Shown: in pieces, positions 9,987 through 22,075 of the stretch
Position numbering within the stretch: position 1 is the stretch's first letter
How the letters are laid out: every line of letters begins with the position of its first letter
From: Branchiostoma floridae
Lineage: Eukaryota; Chordata; Leptocardii; Amphioxiformes; Branchiostomatidae
Direction of reading: 5' to 3'
Assembly: GCF_000003815.2 (NCBI RefSeq)
Contig: NC_049997.1
Location: 14,760,213-14,824,212, forward strand
Length of the DNA: 64,000 nucleotides
Notes under the pieces: generated by a model
What the model saw: the letters and a program-made list of their open reading frames with translations, nothing else
Databases searched by the model: none
What the model was told of the DNA's origin: nothing
Position numbers and translations under genes: made by a program

Positions 9987-12335
9987 GGCCTAGAGAAAAA
10001 TTTTTTTTATGTGTTTCCTGTTTCCCTTCCTACCCTGAAAAAACCTGCCAAACCTAGACTTGTTTGGGGTGGGCAGTGGAGTCACATATTTCCCGTTAGA
10101 CTTTTTATTCAGCCTGCTTCCTATTGAAGTAGCTAAATTATGAATAAGGTAAAGTTATCCACTGATCTGATTTGTAACCATTATATGCAAAATTAAAGTT
10201 TAACACAGTGACTGAAAAATACACTTCAGTTTTACCTTCAAGTTGTTAAATATGGTAACATTATTCAATTTTAATGTGTTTGAAGTCAAGTAGAAGTGTG
10301 GCTCTCCTCAAACGTTCACTTTCACTTGAGTAGAGCAGCGAAATGGGTGCAAAAAAGTGCCTTTGCTACAAGGACACAGCATTGGGGCCTGCTACATTGT
10401 ATGAATATGAACCATAAACCTTTAAATTCTAATAATTATCAACAATGTAACCTTAACCACCAGATGTACATTTCTATGCCACCATTTCTTCCACGTTTGG
10501 CACTTTTCCGGTCTCTGACATTGATCGTCACCTACTAATGACAGTATCCTGAAACCTCTGCAAATTTGTTCAATTACACAAAACGAAATACCAGTAATTA
10601 AGTTCCTCATTTACGTCGTTGTGACGGAAACGCCATGAGCTGGCAGTTTCTTCTTCCCAAACAACTTTTTAACACCCTCCGTGTATTCCCAGACCAGCAC
10701 CCTCCACACTGTAACCCCCGCAATAACCGTGCATTAAACTGATTTGATGTTAACTACAAGGTAACAAATTTCCAAGGCTGTTGCCATCTGATGGGTATAT
10801 AGGAGCAATCTGCATGGCTAACCACTATCTCTTATGGCCAAACTGCAGTAAACACCTCGCAAAGCAGGGCTGTTTTCAGCCTGGTTTCCTCCAGCCCAGA
10901 CCTTCCGGCTCCTGTCCTAAAAACCCCATCAACTGCAGCAATCAACTCACTCGGCCAGCTCACACAGCGTGGCATAACTGTATTACACACTAACAACTTG
11001 GGGTGGGAGCTTTGTCCACTGACACTTAGCTTCTGAATCCGGCACAGAATCAATCAAACTTTAACAAAGAAGTGTGACCGCAAGATTGGTAATTATAATT
11101 TTTGACGTCAACATGAGACTTTTGGTTTGCCCCAGATTTAGTTAAGTTTGAAGATGTTACAGTAAAAATGACTGCAAAATTCTAAGATTTCTTGATCCAC
11201 AATTGCTTATTATATAATAAATATACATTTTGATAGAAGTATACATATAATAAGGCCTCAGTCTATAAGACTAGTTCGTTTCAATTCGCTTTTCTGTTAA
11301 TATTCCTGTATGTAGTGACTGTCAAGGTTTTTTAGAAACTCATCTCAAAAAACAGTGATGAAACTCCATCTACAAGTACATTTTTGTAAGACTGAGTTGA
11401 ACTATATCTACCAAAACATTCAATGTACATTTTGGAAATCCTTTCCGAGCTTCTCTTGCCTGTCTTCAACAATAAATACAGTACACGGCCGAAGCTTCAG
11501 GTTCATTTTCTGAGCTGGGTGCCAGGATTAAAAATTATCAAATCATAACACAGTGACTCATTTTAAGCCATAACAGCATAATCAGAAACATCCTAGACTA
11601 TGTAATTTTTCCAAACTATTAAAGTCATGCATTAATTACAGTCTTGTGTGCCAAAACTTCCTTACTCTCAAAACTGTAATTAAAATTCGAGTTGCCTTGA
11701 GGTAAGTTACAACAGTCATGTCCTCATAAACTTGAGTTTATTCAAATCAAGTGTACCACAAAAATGTTTCCTTTTAAGAAATGCTAGATTAAACATTTTC
11801 AACTGGAAAGAACAAAAAAAAATGTCCTTTTCAACGACCTATCATTAATGCATTCCAACAAGAGTACCAGTCCTCCATTTTGAATGTAGTCTATCTAAAG
11901 CACCACCAATCAACTCAGCTTGGAACTGACAAGCAACGGCTGTGATTTCGTTGCTGTGTGCTTAATGTTAGCAATTTGAAACATCAGAAAACATAGTGTT
12001 TTGAATTAGTAATACATAAAACAACGACTGCACGGAAAGTCTGAGGCATTATTTGTATACCTTAAGCTTTTATTACCTGGAATCTATCATCAGTTACTAA
12101 TTGTAAGTACTAAATATAATATGTCATGATGGCTTTTGAAATTTCAGTTTAAATTCAATGAATACAATCATAATGTTTTCTGACGTTTCATATGAAAGTC
12201 ACTAAACGCTACCATCTCTGAACTGTAGTAAATGAAGTTCACTCCTTACCTTGATACCGAATACTCAGTTAATTTTGCAGTCACTGTGGTTATAATTCAA
12301 AGTATGAGGGAAAAGGAGGTTTTTGCATGTTAAAT
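9987..12335. other. SND1 intron, mostly unique DNA with a SINE fragment
   Basis: A SINE-body fragment on the minus strand lies at about 10296-10385 (words CCTTGTAGCAAAGGCACTTT and AACGTTTGAGGAGAGCCAC, compare 7553-7816). The rest is AT-rich and unrecognised. A GC-richer patch at about 10780-11040 holds two overlapping short frames with no recognisable protein. Confidence 0.5.
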
Positions 12336-12413
12336 GGAGGTCTCATGTGCAGGGACAGCCACACCTCGAGCACGTTAAAGAACCCAACGCACTTATCAAA
12401 AAGAGTAGCCCTT
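12336..12413 (+). mobile_element. SINE tail fragment
   Basis: The run GGAGGTCTCATGTGCAGGG ... ACACCTCGAGCACGTTAAAG ... CACTTATCAAAAAGAGTAG is the non-tRNA 3' body of the SINE at 7553-7816 in the opposite orientation. The tRNA-like head is absent, so this is a truncated copy. Confidence 0.65.
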
Positions 12414-12542
12414 GGGGTGTGAGTGGTCAAATCTTAGTCTGGTCTCCAGGTTAACATCAAGGTGATAGTCACCTATTATGTCAATCATTCCACAAATGTG
12501 GTAAAACTGAATAAACAATTGATCAAAAATAAAATTTAGATA

Positions 12543-13065
12543 CAGTCAAACCTGCCCAAGACGACCACCCGGGGGACCGGGGAAAAAGCGGTCGATTTGG
12601 ACAGGTGGTCGCTGAGAAGAGTATCGACTCCAAACATGCCCGATGCAAAGTATAAATGGTTTCCGTTGTGTTAAATGGCAAATAGCAAGCACAGTGAACA
12701 CACGCAAAGAAGGGAAGTATTTAATGTCAAATATAACACGCACACTGTAAATTGTAAATCTAACCCAAGCCTTTATCGAGCTTTTTTACGATGTTTTAAA
12801 GCTCAATATTTGTACACTAACGTTTTAGTAAGGGAACTTTGATGCTGTCAGTTACCATACAATCCTTTATTACGTGTTCTTGATCGCCGTATCTGAAATA
12901 ACTACGGTGCACCTTTCGAATTCGATGCCCGGTACGTCAGGTGGTCGTTGAGAACAGGTCGCTTAATGCTTACGTCAATGGGAAAAAAAATTGGGACCGA
13001 GAAAAAGCGGTCGAAATGGCCAGGTGGTCGCTGAGAGGAGGTGGTTGCTCGGGCAGGTTTGACTG
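12543..13065. mobile_element. 523-bp terminal-inverted-repeat element with TA target duplication
   Basis: Left end CAGTCAAACCTGCCC and right end GGGCAGGTTTGACTG are perfect inverses, flanked by TA (12541-12542 and 13066-13067). Subterminal words (AAAAAGCGGTCGA, CAGGTGGTCGCTGAGA) occur near both ends in direct orientation, and their inverse (CGACCACC) sits next to the left tip. The TA duplication fits a mariner/ISL2EU-like insertion; superfamily is inferred only. It ends 57 bp from the splice donor of SND1 exon 13123-13311. Confidence 0.85.
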
Positions 13066-13122
13066 TAGTTTCAAGATTTACAGTAAATTTATCTTGCTGA
13101 TGGAGAAAAACCCAAATTCTAC

Positions 13123-13311
13123 CTTGATCTTTTCCTTCTTGGCCTCCTCCTCTGCAGACACCAGGGTGTGGTAGTACTGGCTACGCTCGGCCGTGAAGTG
13201 CACCTTGGACAGGCCTTCCTTCACCAGCGCCACAGACAGGTTCACTCCGTCAACAAACAACCAGCCGATGAAGTTCCCAGCCTTGTCGATGTTCTCAACT
13301 TCTACCTCCAC
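13123..13311 (-). CDS. SND1: SND1 exon: end of a staphylococcal-nuclease-like (SN) domain
   Basis: SND1 (Tudor-SN, p100) is a multifunctional RNA-binding protein of four SN-like repeats followed by a Tudor/SN5 module. It acts in RISC-associated RNA decay, splicing and transcriptional co-activation. This is the most 5' exon of the gene seen here: 63 codons, phase 0 at both ends. The acceptor reads TGTGCAG and the donor AAG/GTAGAA. The peptide starts [17 protein letters not shown] and continues with [21 protein letters not shown], which aligns without gaps to the vertebrate SND1 segment [16 protein letters not shown] and its downstream [12 protein letters not shown]. The lysine/glutamate-rich tail [12 protein letters not shown] matches the SAEEAAKQKKEK linker of vertebrates. 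The next coding exon is 7283-7415, across a 5.7-kb intron. Identity is firm from sequence recall; no alignment was run. Confidence 0.95.
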
Positions 13312-15299
13312 CTGCACAGAATGACAAAAAAAAACTTTTTAGTTCGTGACAAGTTTCATTGACTGCATTCCTGGTTAAGCCTATTGCTCATATTTCCTGG
13401 CCGAGCCAGGCAGCTTTGGGGAACAAAAAGTATGATATAGACACCAAACTACACAAGATGTAAAGAGAATAGTCATGGGCATTAATTGTGTAGATTTATA
13501 CTATACATTTCTATTTTTCGATTCCACGAACAGCCTGACTGGGCCCCAGTTTGGAAATTTAATGTGGTGTTAGCCTTAGATGGTCTGTTCTTGGGGATAG
13601 CACTTTACAATGTACATGGCTTTCTTACTCCACCAAAGTATAAACATGGGTACCTGTCTTAGGTTCTTTTTTTGCGGGGGGGGGGGGGGGGGGAGAGTTG
13701 AAGGGCAGTGGAAGGAGGGTTTGGCTCTGGATACAGTGCCCATTCAAGACACAGTGGGTTAACAACCCACTGCCCCATATTAGCATGGCCTAGAAGTATA
13801 AGGGATTTTTACCTTATTTAATTTCACTGTTGTTCATTTGATGTAATTGAATGGTTCGGGTCTGGACTACATATATTAGAACTGACAAAAGAGGACTTTC
13901 CCTTCAACACCATGATTTCAAAAAATTAATAAGCATACTTCTATACAAGGAAATATATATATCCATTTAATTCTGAAACTAATAATTCAGTATTATTATC
14001 ATCTCATTCTGCTTCATATGAAATTTGTCATCATTATTAATATCAATCAATAATGTTAATCCTCAATATTAACCTTTTTTTCTGATATGGTCCATGCACT
14101 ACACTAAGTCTTCTAATTGTAACAGTTGAACTCAGCAGGAAAGCTTATCTTGTTCACAAGCCATGTTTGTAAAATATGATATGATATGATACTGACATAA
14201 CAGTAAATAACATCTTATGACAACAATGTATCCAAGGAATGCAACAAAGAAATGGTTTTCAAACACTGGTATGACTCCATGTATCGCTAAGATTTGTCTG
14301 AAGCTCACAAGTTCCGGCCACGTGTCCAATCAATACGTATCTAACATCGCTCCAATGAAGACAGATGTAGCTTTACCATTACCCTAGTAATCTATGACCA
14401 GTCTCTGTACAGAAAAAACAATGCACTGGAAACAACACTCGCTGATGACCATCTGGAATGAAATATGATTGGCTAACCTCAAAGATTGACCACTGATTGA
14501 AAACTTCAAACTCCGTCCATTAACCTACTTTTGCACTGAGCTTTTGAGTGGTCCTTTATGGCCGCATTAATGAAGAAAAATCCATCCCCATCCTTTACAG
14601 TGGACCAATCCATTCTCAATAGCACCTGGGACGAGTCATGCCAATTGGGGGGTGAGAGACAAATCTTCTGTACAAAAATTGTGTTTGAGTAAAAGATACC
14701 AGCTCATTGAAATTGCAAAATAAAAAGCCAAACCAAATCTTTCATTCAAATTATTCGAATTCAAATTTCGTGCTTGAAACAGAGGTAGTATCAACAAAAC
14801 CCAGAGAAAGTAGTGATGTGTAGCAATTGCAAAGCAGAGAATGTAAAAACAATATTTCAAGACGTCTGATATTTCCCAAAACTTACCAGACGTTGAACCA
14901 GCAAAATGATTACATGATACAGCAATAAGAAGTGCCAGCAACGACTATTACAGTAAATGCATACAGATGTTCTCGTTGAAAAAAGTAAAAGGCCAAAGGG
15001 CGGCAGCTTTTTCATTATCAAACTGAATGGAGCTTCATTATTAAAGTAACGCTTATCACTGATGAGTGCTTACGAGTGCTAAATGTCTTTGGGTTTTATC
15101 CAAAATTCATACAAAAAGCAATGCAACTGTTGATAAATCTGTCTGCAGATTTTCTGGGCCCCATAAGATGATATGCTGGTCTGTATCATCATAGGCTAAA
15201 ACATTTGCAACACTTTCTAATGTTATAATGGGTCATCAGAAGTCTTAATGACCACTAAAAAATACTATGTAAATTTGATGTTCCCTTGTTCCGTTATCG
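13312..15299. other. Non-coding DNA upstream of the first visible SND1 exon
   Basis: Presumed SND1 intron, AT-rich. It includes an uninterrupted run of 18 G (13676-13693) and a small perfect inverted repeat, CAGTGGGTT/AACCCACTG, at 13752-13772. No exon matching the SND1 segment that precedes VEVEVE was found. Confidence 0.5.
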
Positions 15300-15469
15300 T
15301 CCTTAGAAGATTTTGATAAAAATGCTCCAGCAGTTCTAGAGCAACCTGCTGGGGGGCCCAAACATACACCACATATCTCTTATGTCACAAGCTATCTGCC
15401 ACAAAAAAAAAATAAGATAAAGACCATAGCACATTCAAGTCAAAAGATTTAAAGAAAAAAAGGAATTTC

Positions 15470-15645
15470 TGCCGCAGTACCAAGGTCACGTACCAGGGGA
15501 CCCAAAATTTATCATTTCCTTCGTCTTCCCAACACCTACCCACATACCAAATATCATTATAATCCATCACGAGGTTCTTGAGTTAAGCTGACTACAAAAA
15601 TCCAGAAACACAGACCGACAGACAGACCCAAAACTTTATCTTCAT
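15470..15645 (-). repeat. Dispersed repeat (C family), LINE-3'-like
   Basis: On the minus strand it reads TTTTTGTAGTCAGCTTAACT, GATGGATTATAATGATATTT and GGTATGTGGGTAGGTGTTGG. The same string of words occurs at 20640-20760 (plus) and, more diverged, at 55095-55215 (minus). A related copy at 62005-62055 keeps only the ATGATAATCCATCCA part. It may extend leftwards to about 15300 with a less certain border. Confidence 0.65.
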
Positions 15646-16948
15646 TTTTCATGGAGATAATTAAAATAGTGAGCCATAAAAAATGTAATGTGCAGACTCT
15701 CCACATGTAATGAAGATCACACCCTTCTGATGCATTGGAAAAATACAGTACACATTGGACTCCAAATGTTATCGTCTTTCGCAAGACAAATAACAGCATT
15801 GACCCAGATACGTATAGATGCGCTGTCGCACGTCTGGGTGTGATGGACGACACCACTACCCGCGAGATGTTTTGCCATCGGAAGCTGTCAGGGGAGGACG
15901 CATGTGTTTTCCACATCAGGCAAATCCTGCCCTGCAGGGGGGTGTTAGAAGTGTCTGCCTAGTCACGATAAGTGCGACCTGACCGTCGCTCCACAGTCCT
16001 CGCGTTTGATGGATAAGGCCACAGGGGTCAATCAATACAAAATAACAGTGGCATAAACAGCAGCCCCAGTTGCAGGGCTGTCTCAGGCTTAAGAATTTTT
16101 TCAATCCCACGGATTGCTTGGGAGCCCATGATGTTGATTTTCCTGGTGAAATATGCCATGTTAATCTTATGAAAGTACATTTTCAACGGGTTCATGTCAT
16201 TTTGGGGATGGATGGGGTAAAATTATTTTCCATCCCAACATACAAATTTCCGTCCTGGGACGGACAGACGGGTCTTGGAGACAGTCCTGACCAGTTGTAC
16301 AGTTCCTAGCAGGAATGTGATTCCAGACTAAAAGAAAAGGAGACAATACTTGAGAGATATTATTGCTGGTAAATTTGTTAAACTCTACTGAAACTTCAAT
16401 TCACTCAGGTTAGATAAACTGTAATTCTGGTCCTTAATGGTGAAACACAGTTTTTCTGAATTGTGTATTGAATTTTCGCAACTCGGTGTGGCGCTGATAG
16501 CTTAGAATAGAAAGCATTGAATAATCAATTCCTATGACTCCTTAACACAGCAAATGCATAATACCTATATCCAAATCTTTGAATTAATCTTAACAAATGA
16601 TTCAAGAGGAGACAAGTGTCCTAAACAATCTTTAAGTAACCGCTAAATGTATCGCCTCACTAGTTTTAAGATATAGCACAGTTATGATTTAATATTGTGG
16701 AGGATAATGTGATTTTCATAACACCATATGGCAGAGTTATGGCTTGATAATGAAGTGTTTTCTGGGTCATCGCTGGCCTGATCAGGCCATGCCACATAAT
16801 CCTGGGACATCTGTGCTGTATCTGATTACAGTAAAGGATGACCGGGGACACAGCAGGGGTTACGGGGCAAAACAAGGGACGACAGGCTGAAAACATTGGC
16901 CCTCTGAGGTTTCTCCCTCTTGTACCAGTAATGTGTTAGCCGTCAAAA
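15646..16948. other. Non-coding DNA with a CpG-richer patch
   Basis: Around 15810-16050 the sequence is richer in CpG and open in more than one frame (for example 15735-15962, + strand), but no protein family is recognisable and the minus-strand frames do not match SND1. No repeat is recognised. Confidence 0.4.
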
Positions 16949-16949
16949 G

Positions 16950-17180
16950 GGTACTGGGTAGGGGTTTCAGTACATAACCATTTTTTTTTGTTGGACCAGT
17001 CCAGGAAAACCAGACCTGAAAAAAATCAGTGGACCAGATGTTGGACCAATTTGAAAATGAACAGATTATATCAATAGGCATTTACATGTTTTGAGACTTA
17101 CCGATCCAAAAAATAATGAGTGACGTAGAGGAGAGTTGATACTTATTTTTTCTGAATTTTCTGTAACAGTACCCACCCCT
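16950..17180 (-). repeat. Dispersed repeat (A family), copy 1
   Basis: Read on the minus strand it begins GGGGTGGGTACTGTTACAG and ends with TTTTTTTCAGGTCTGGTTTT, CCTGGACTGGTCCAACAA. The same words mark the copies at 22498-22875, 30671-31070 and 31944-32322 on the plus strand. Function unknown; no coding capacity seen. Confidence 0.65.
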
Positions 17181-17940
17181 AGTCCTGGGTATTCTAAAAA
17201 TTCAGTTACTGTCACAAGAGTGGAACCAAGTTATTGACAAAATCAATGTTAGTTCTGATATGCATTTTAAAAAAAGCTACGCAGACTGCACTCTGCAATA
17301 AGAAAAAAAAACACCAGTTAACATTCCAAAGTTTAACACATAATATTATACAATTGCTGTTATAAAGTACATCGGATTGCCAAACCTTCATACAAGTTAC
17401 AACAGGTCTACTTCACTTAGAAGTACTTAGTTGTTGTAAACTACATATTTCCAAATGGAAAGAATGATCACTACTCTTTATACAGTACAGGAGCAGAATC
17501 AGATTACCTTAGGCTGCGCATGTTTGAGCACATTATATCACTACCTGAATGTGAAGGACTTACAAAGTCAGGAGTACATATTACAGCAGGACTGAGCAAT
17601 TTGGGTCATACAAATGGAGCATGATATGTTGACGTTAGCGTTGCACAGAACAGTTCATTAACTGATTTTGAGGCTCTAGGGCTAGAGCTGTGAATCTATT
17701 TAGCTTTGTGGTGGCTAGTAGGAGAGAAAAGGATGTCTTTGCATTTTAAACTCACAGTGGAAACAATTCTGTAGTACAGTAGCCATACAATGGAGACAAA
17801 TTTGTAGCGTCACGATTTCCCAAGTGGCAAGCCACTGTGAAAACTGCAAACAACTTACAGCATATAAACAGGTATTCATGGGGGACAAGTACACAAACAT
17901 AAAAGCTTAGGTGATTTGTTTGAAAGCAAAATTGATAGCT
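17181..17940. other. Non-coding DNA, no feature seen
   Basis: AT-rich sequence without recognised repeat or gene. Short overlapping frames at 17715-17955 (-) show no known domain. Confidence 0.4.
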
Positions 17941-17941
17941 A

Positions 17942-18220
17942 TTATTACAATACAATCTTTATTGACACGACAAAAGTACAGCGACTTTCGTAAGGTCTAC
18001 ATGTATAACAACTACTTACAGTACAACTAAACACATATATATGTATATCTATATGTAGGTATGGATACAAGGATACATGTATACAAATGTACACAATGCT
18101 ATCAGACTGAGTAAGAAAACTGTAAGTTCCTAATGGCTTTCTGTAACTGGGATAACAGTTGCAGCAAATTCAGCACCAAGGGCATGACTACCTTTCTACC
18201 ATCTCTTTTAGAGCAAAACA
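17942..18220 (-). mobile_element. 3' end of a non-LTR retrotransposon
   Basis: The minus strand ends in GTGTCAATAAAGATTGTATT, a polyadenylation-signal-bearing tail typical of LINE 3' ends. Upstream an open stretch reads SKRDGRKVVMPLVLNLLQLL, then SQLQKAIRNLQ, resembling the basic C-terminal tail of LINE-encoded ORF2-type proteins. Between them lies AGACCTTACGAAAGTCGCTG. The copy is 5'-truncated. Confidence 0.6.
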
Positions 18221-18429
18221 ACTTTTTACATGTACATTATGGGCTGCAATGAATGAAACCAATTACTGTATCAACACCAACAGTCCCTTACTTGAATGTC
18301 AAGGACTTGAACAGTCACGTGAACAAAGACAAGAGTGAGTGGTATTGGATGTAGGAAAGGAAAATTTATTGACTTCAAAGAAGCACAAACGTATGGAAAA
18401 ATTGATTAGAGATAAGATGGATTTAAACT

Positions 18430-19210
18430 ATTCTGAATGTAGGAAATTTGCGTGACATGCAAGCAAAGTTACCATATATACACAAGTATCCACACGTTGT
18501 ACCAATAAATTGAAGTGCATCAAGTACTGCAAATCTGCGATTTTGTCATTTCACCACTTACAAATGAAACCCACATCCATCACACTAGCTGGCTGAGCCA
18601 AAAAGGAAGCGGTCGCTGAAAGCTTTCTAAAACCGAGATAGCAGCAGCAATATCATCACAAAGGACAGAGATATCTCCCTAACATTTCTCTTAGGGGATA
18701 ATTGTTAGTTGTTACAATGAGTAGAAATGTTCTTTTTCTTCCTTTTTAGTGTACACTGTGAGCAATGAATAAATCCTGTGTTGGGGAAATTCCAAGGGCC
18801 CCTAACCTCAATATCAAGGCCACCTACTAAGTTGTGTGGACAATGGGAAAATGGAGTAGTATGGATTTTTTAAAAGCAGTACACAATGTAGATCAATCAA
18901 TCAAAAATTTGAGGGGTTCTGGAGACCAATTTGAATTCTGGAAATGTCTGTGACATGAAAGCAAAGCCGCAAAACGTTGAGCCATTAAATTAGATGGCAC
19001 AACGTGTATACTTTAACCAACTATACAGATACAGATACATGTACATCAACAGCCAAGCTGTGGATTTGTCAGGTTTCCATTTACAAATGAAATGCATATC
19101 TTCCACACTGTCATGACAATAAGGAAATGGTTGCAGTGCTCTTTCCATTGATATAAGCCAGATAACAACGGCACCACTTTCAGAACCAAGGAAAGGCACC
19201 TCTCCCTAAA
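18430..19210 (+). repeat. Two diverged copies of a roughly 280-bp unit
   Basis: The stretches 18430-18690 and 18935-19210 share a colinear series of words: GTGACATGCAAGCAAAG / GTGACATGAAAGCAAAG, CACACGTTGT / CACAACGTGT, TTACAAATGAAA, CACACT, an AAGGAA.(C/T)GGT.GC block and CTCCCTAA. Identity is modest. It is probably an old mobile element duplicated or inserted twice; its family is not recognised. Confidence 0.45.
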
Positions 19211-20639
19211 AAACTGTTGGAGCTAATTTACAAAATATTAGGCAGCAATGTAGCCATCACCCAATCACATGATGATCCTTTCTTCTTACTTATAAAAGTC
19301 CTACTCTTAAAAGTGCTTTCTCCCCATGTTATTAGCCCTGCCCTCTCATTGCCTATGCCTGCAACAGCGACTTATTCTCTTTTCCAAGAAAAACGTCTGC
19401 ATCACAGGGATATAGTGTAGGCTGATTCCTTGGTCTATTATTATGGCTCGCAAGACTAGACTCTAAGGCTAATTCCTCCCATAACCATTATGCGGGCTGA
19501 TAAAAATACATCATAGCCAAGGGAGGGATATACTTTTCAGGTGAACTAATCCAAGGTACTGGTATTGCTTTCATATACCTAACAAATTTTCCACTGGAGA
19601 CGGGGACCAATGAGCCACCAAAAATTTGATAGATCGCTCAACTAATTTTATAGACAAGGAACAAATTCTTTAAAGTTTTTGTGGTCTTTTAATCATACTT
19701 GTAAGTCTTGCATCATATTCAAATTATGAAATCAAGGTCAAAAGAAACTCACTATTGGTCGCTGCACGGTTGGTCAGCAGGCTTTTAGCCGGACATGCGT
19801 CAACGCGTCCAGATGACGCGCTTTTCTTAGAATAACAAGAAATTTGACGCTCTGACCGCTCTTGCACTAGGCAGAAAATCCACTGATAAGCATGAAATTC
19901 TGATTGACCAGGGATGCTACCAGGTCATCTGTGGTCACAGCCTTCTACTGTGACATCTGTAACTGTATTTTTGCCTTTTGGGATACCTTAGAATACACTA
20001 TTTTTAATCAAAAATCATCAAAAACTCTGCACCATGGAAGGTGGACCCCCCTACAGTAGTCACTAACCGTGACTCACCAATAAATTTGGACTCCCTATGA
20101 TAAAATCCTAGCTAAAAGCCTGGGACCAACTATCGTCGCCTAGCGGAAAGGGGGCCAAACTGTAATGTGAGTGCCATAGCTAGGGGAGATATGGTAGCTT
20201 TAGGATTTATGCTCAACCAGACACATTTCATCTGCTTAATGTCTAGACAGGATTTGGGGGATGAGAAAAGTATGGGGGAAAGTGATGCATAGAATATGGT
20301 GTAAATACATAACGTATTATGTTAAATGTACTCAACATTATACCTTTCTCAAAGACTTCTGTCATTGATAAGCAAATGATATCTACACTCATTCAAATTC
20401 TATGATCTGGCATGGATAATGACTATGACAATCTTTAAGGATATCTGTATGACTGTATTCAATGTACAAAACCACCTTGTACATATTGTTGTATTATTTG
20501 TAGGACCTGCACCCTGGGCCTCTCTGTAAAGTAGTACTTGGTAAGTGATTAAGAGAGAAACCCTGGTTTAAGAAAACAGACAAAGATCAAAAAAATAACT
20601 ATGATGATCATTATGGATATCCATATTTAATATTCATTT
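19211..20639. other. Non-coding DNA, no firm feature
   Basis: No gene seen. A GC-richer, CpG-containing patch at about 19760-19960 (words GCCGGACATGCGTCAACGCG and AGATGACGCGC) is not a recognised repeat and may be a conserved non-coding element. Confidence 0.4.
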
Positions 20640-20760
20640 TTTGGGTGTGTCTGTCTGTTTGTGTTTCCAGATTTTTGTAGTCAGCATAAGTCAAAAACCT
20701 CTGGATGGATTGCTATGATATTTGGTATGTGGGTAGGTATTGAGAAGATGAAGGTCAACT
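20640..20760 (+). repeat. Dispersed repeat (C family), plus-strand copy
   Basis: Contains TTTTTGTAGTCAGCATAAGT, GATGGATTGCTATGATATTT and GGTATGTGGGTAGGTATTGA, closely matching the reverse strand of 15470-15645. It probably extends to about 20930, where GCCGAGGTAGCCATTGGG occurs, but that part has no second copy here to prove it. Confidence 0.6.
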
Positions 20761-20946
20761 TCAATTTTTGTTACGTTTTTCAGCAGAATATTTCTATCGT
20801 TAAACTTCAAAGATTTTGTAATCTTCAGAACAATATAATATTTACCCGCTTTAACCTTAAGTCTGCCGAGGTAGCCATTGGGCACCAAATCTGCATCTGT
20901 TATGTGGTTATGAAGCAGGGAGGACGTTAAGAAACATGACATATAT

Positions 20947-20964
20947 GTAACGTTATAACGTTAC
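20947..20964. repeat. 18-bp perfect palindrome
   Basis: GTAACGTTATAACGTTAC is its own reverse complement and contains two AACGTT hexamers. It follows a dispersed repeat, so it may be part of a mobile-element end. Confidence 0.8.
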
Positions 20965-21184
20965 CCATCAAATCGATAGGTAGCCTGAGGGTCACTCTGG
21001 GTGAATAGCTTCAGTACAGCTGGCCAATACCAACAGCCCAGTAATACATACACAGCCAATGGGGGAAGAATGATCACCTGTTATGCAATGTTCCAAGGAC
21101 ATCAGCTTCAATTAATCTGAGCCTGTAGTAATTGTATTGGCCTGTGGTCATTTTCACAATCCAACAATATTGTACTCAGTGTTC

Positions 21185-21365
21185 TAGCCAGCCTGGATTT
21201 TTTTATTTGTCCCCTGAATTTTTGAATGGAAATCCTGTGGAGGGGGGGGGGGTGGCATGCTCCCCAGGAAAATTTAAAAACCTAGACCCTCTAAAATGCT
21301 ATTTCTTTTATTTTGATGGGCTAATTTTGTTAATAGACTCAGCTTATAATTTACATGCTGAGACA
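21185..21365 (+). repeat. Dispersed repeat (B family)
   Basis: The words AACCTAGACCCTCTAAAATG, CTATTTCTTTTATTTTGATG and TAATTTTGTTAATAGACTCA match the internal unit of the 8461-9983 transposon (AAATCTTGACCCTCT ... TATTTTGCTGACAAAC) and the minus strand of 46135-46425. A G-run (21241-21251) lies within it. Confidence 0.55.
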
Positions 21366-21786
21366 ACACTCATTTTAATTGGAAATGAGCTAAAAGTTCA
21401 GAAAATTTGGTGTCGTTGAACACAAACTTGTAAGACTATGAATTCTAACATCCAAATCAGGCATCAGAATTTTTCATACATGTTACATAGCAGTGCACTC
21501 GATGCCTGTGAAGCATGTTCATACCATTTTCTAGACACCTGTGTGATACAAGTGGAAACCTGTGGGATACCAAATTACAATACTGAAAGGTCTGGAACAC
21601 CTGTATTACATGGTATCATGGCCTAGGTTTTACATGAATCAGCATATTACACATCAATGACTCTGATTTGATGTCAACAAGTTCAAGGCAATATTGGACG
21701 TCTGTGCTTGTAGACTCAGACTCTTCCCAAACCATGTCTGATGTACAGCAGCATGCACCACCTCCTGATTCTGATGCTATCTGTTG

Positions 21787-22075
21787 GGCAATAACAGGGA
21801 GTAACTCAAGCAAGGAGTGTCCTGAAATGGCCCGTCCAGTAATCTTTGAGTTGTTACTTTTCATGTTTGTAAAGCCCTGTCCATAACCTCATTTTTTTAC
21901 ATAATTATTCATTCTTTATCTTCATCATTGTTTGGCAATAACGTTAACATGAAGTAATTCAAGCAAGGAGAATGTCCTGAAATGGCCTTTGCAGTTATCT
22001 TTGAGTTATTCTCATATTTGCAAAGCCCTGTCCAAATCTCAATTCTTTTACATATTCATTATTTTCATCAGCTAA
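21787..22075 (+). repeat. Two-copy tandem duplication, period 147 bp
   Basis: Units 21787-21933 and 21934-22075 both begin GGCAATAAC and continue AACTCAAGCAAGGAG / AATTCAAGCAAGGAG, TGTCCTGAAATGGCC, ATCTTTGAGTTATT-like and AAAGCCCTGTCCA. They then share a CATTTTTTTACATA / CAATTCTTTTACATA tail. Agreement by eye is above 80%. Confidence 0.85.

Noticed and set aside
13670-13700. miR-129-like sequence (TTTTTTTGCGG) near the SND1 exon
   Set aside because: Only the first few bases agree before an 18-G run, with no complementary arm.
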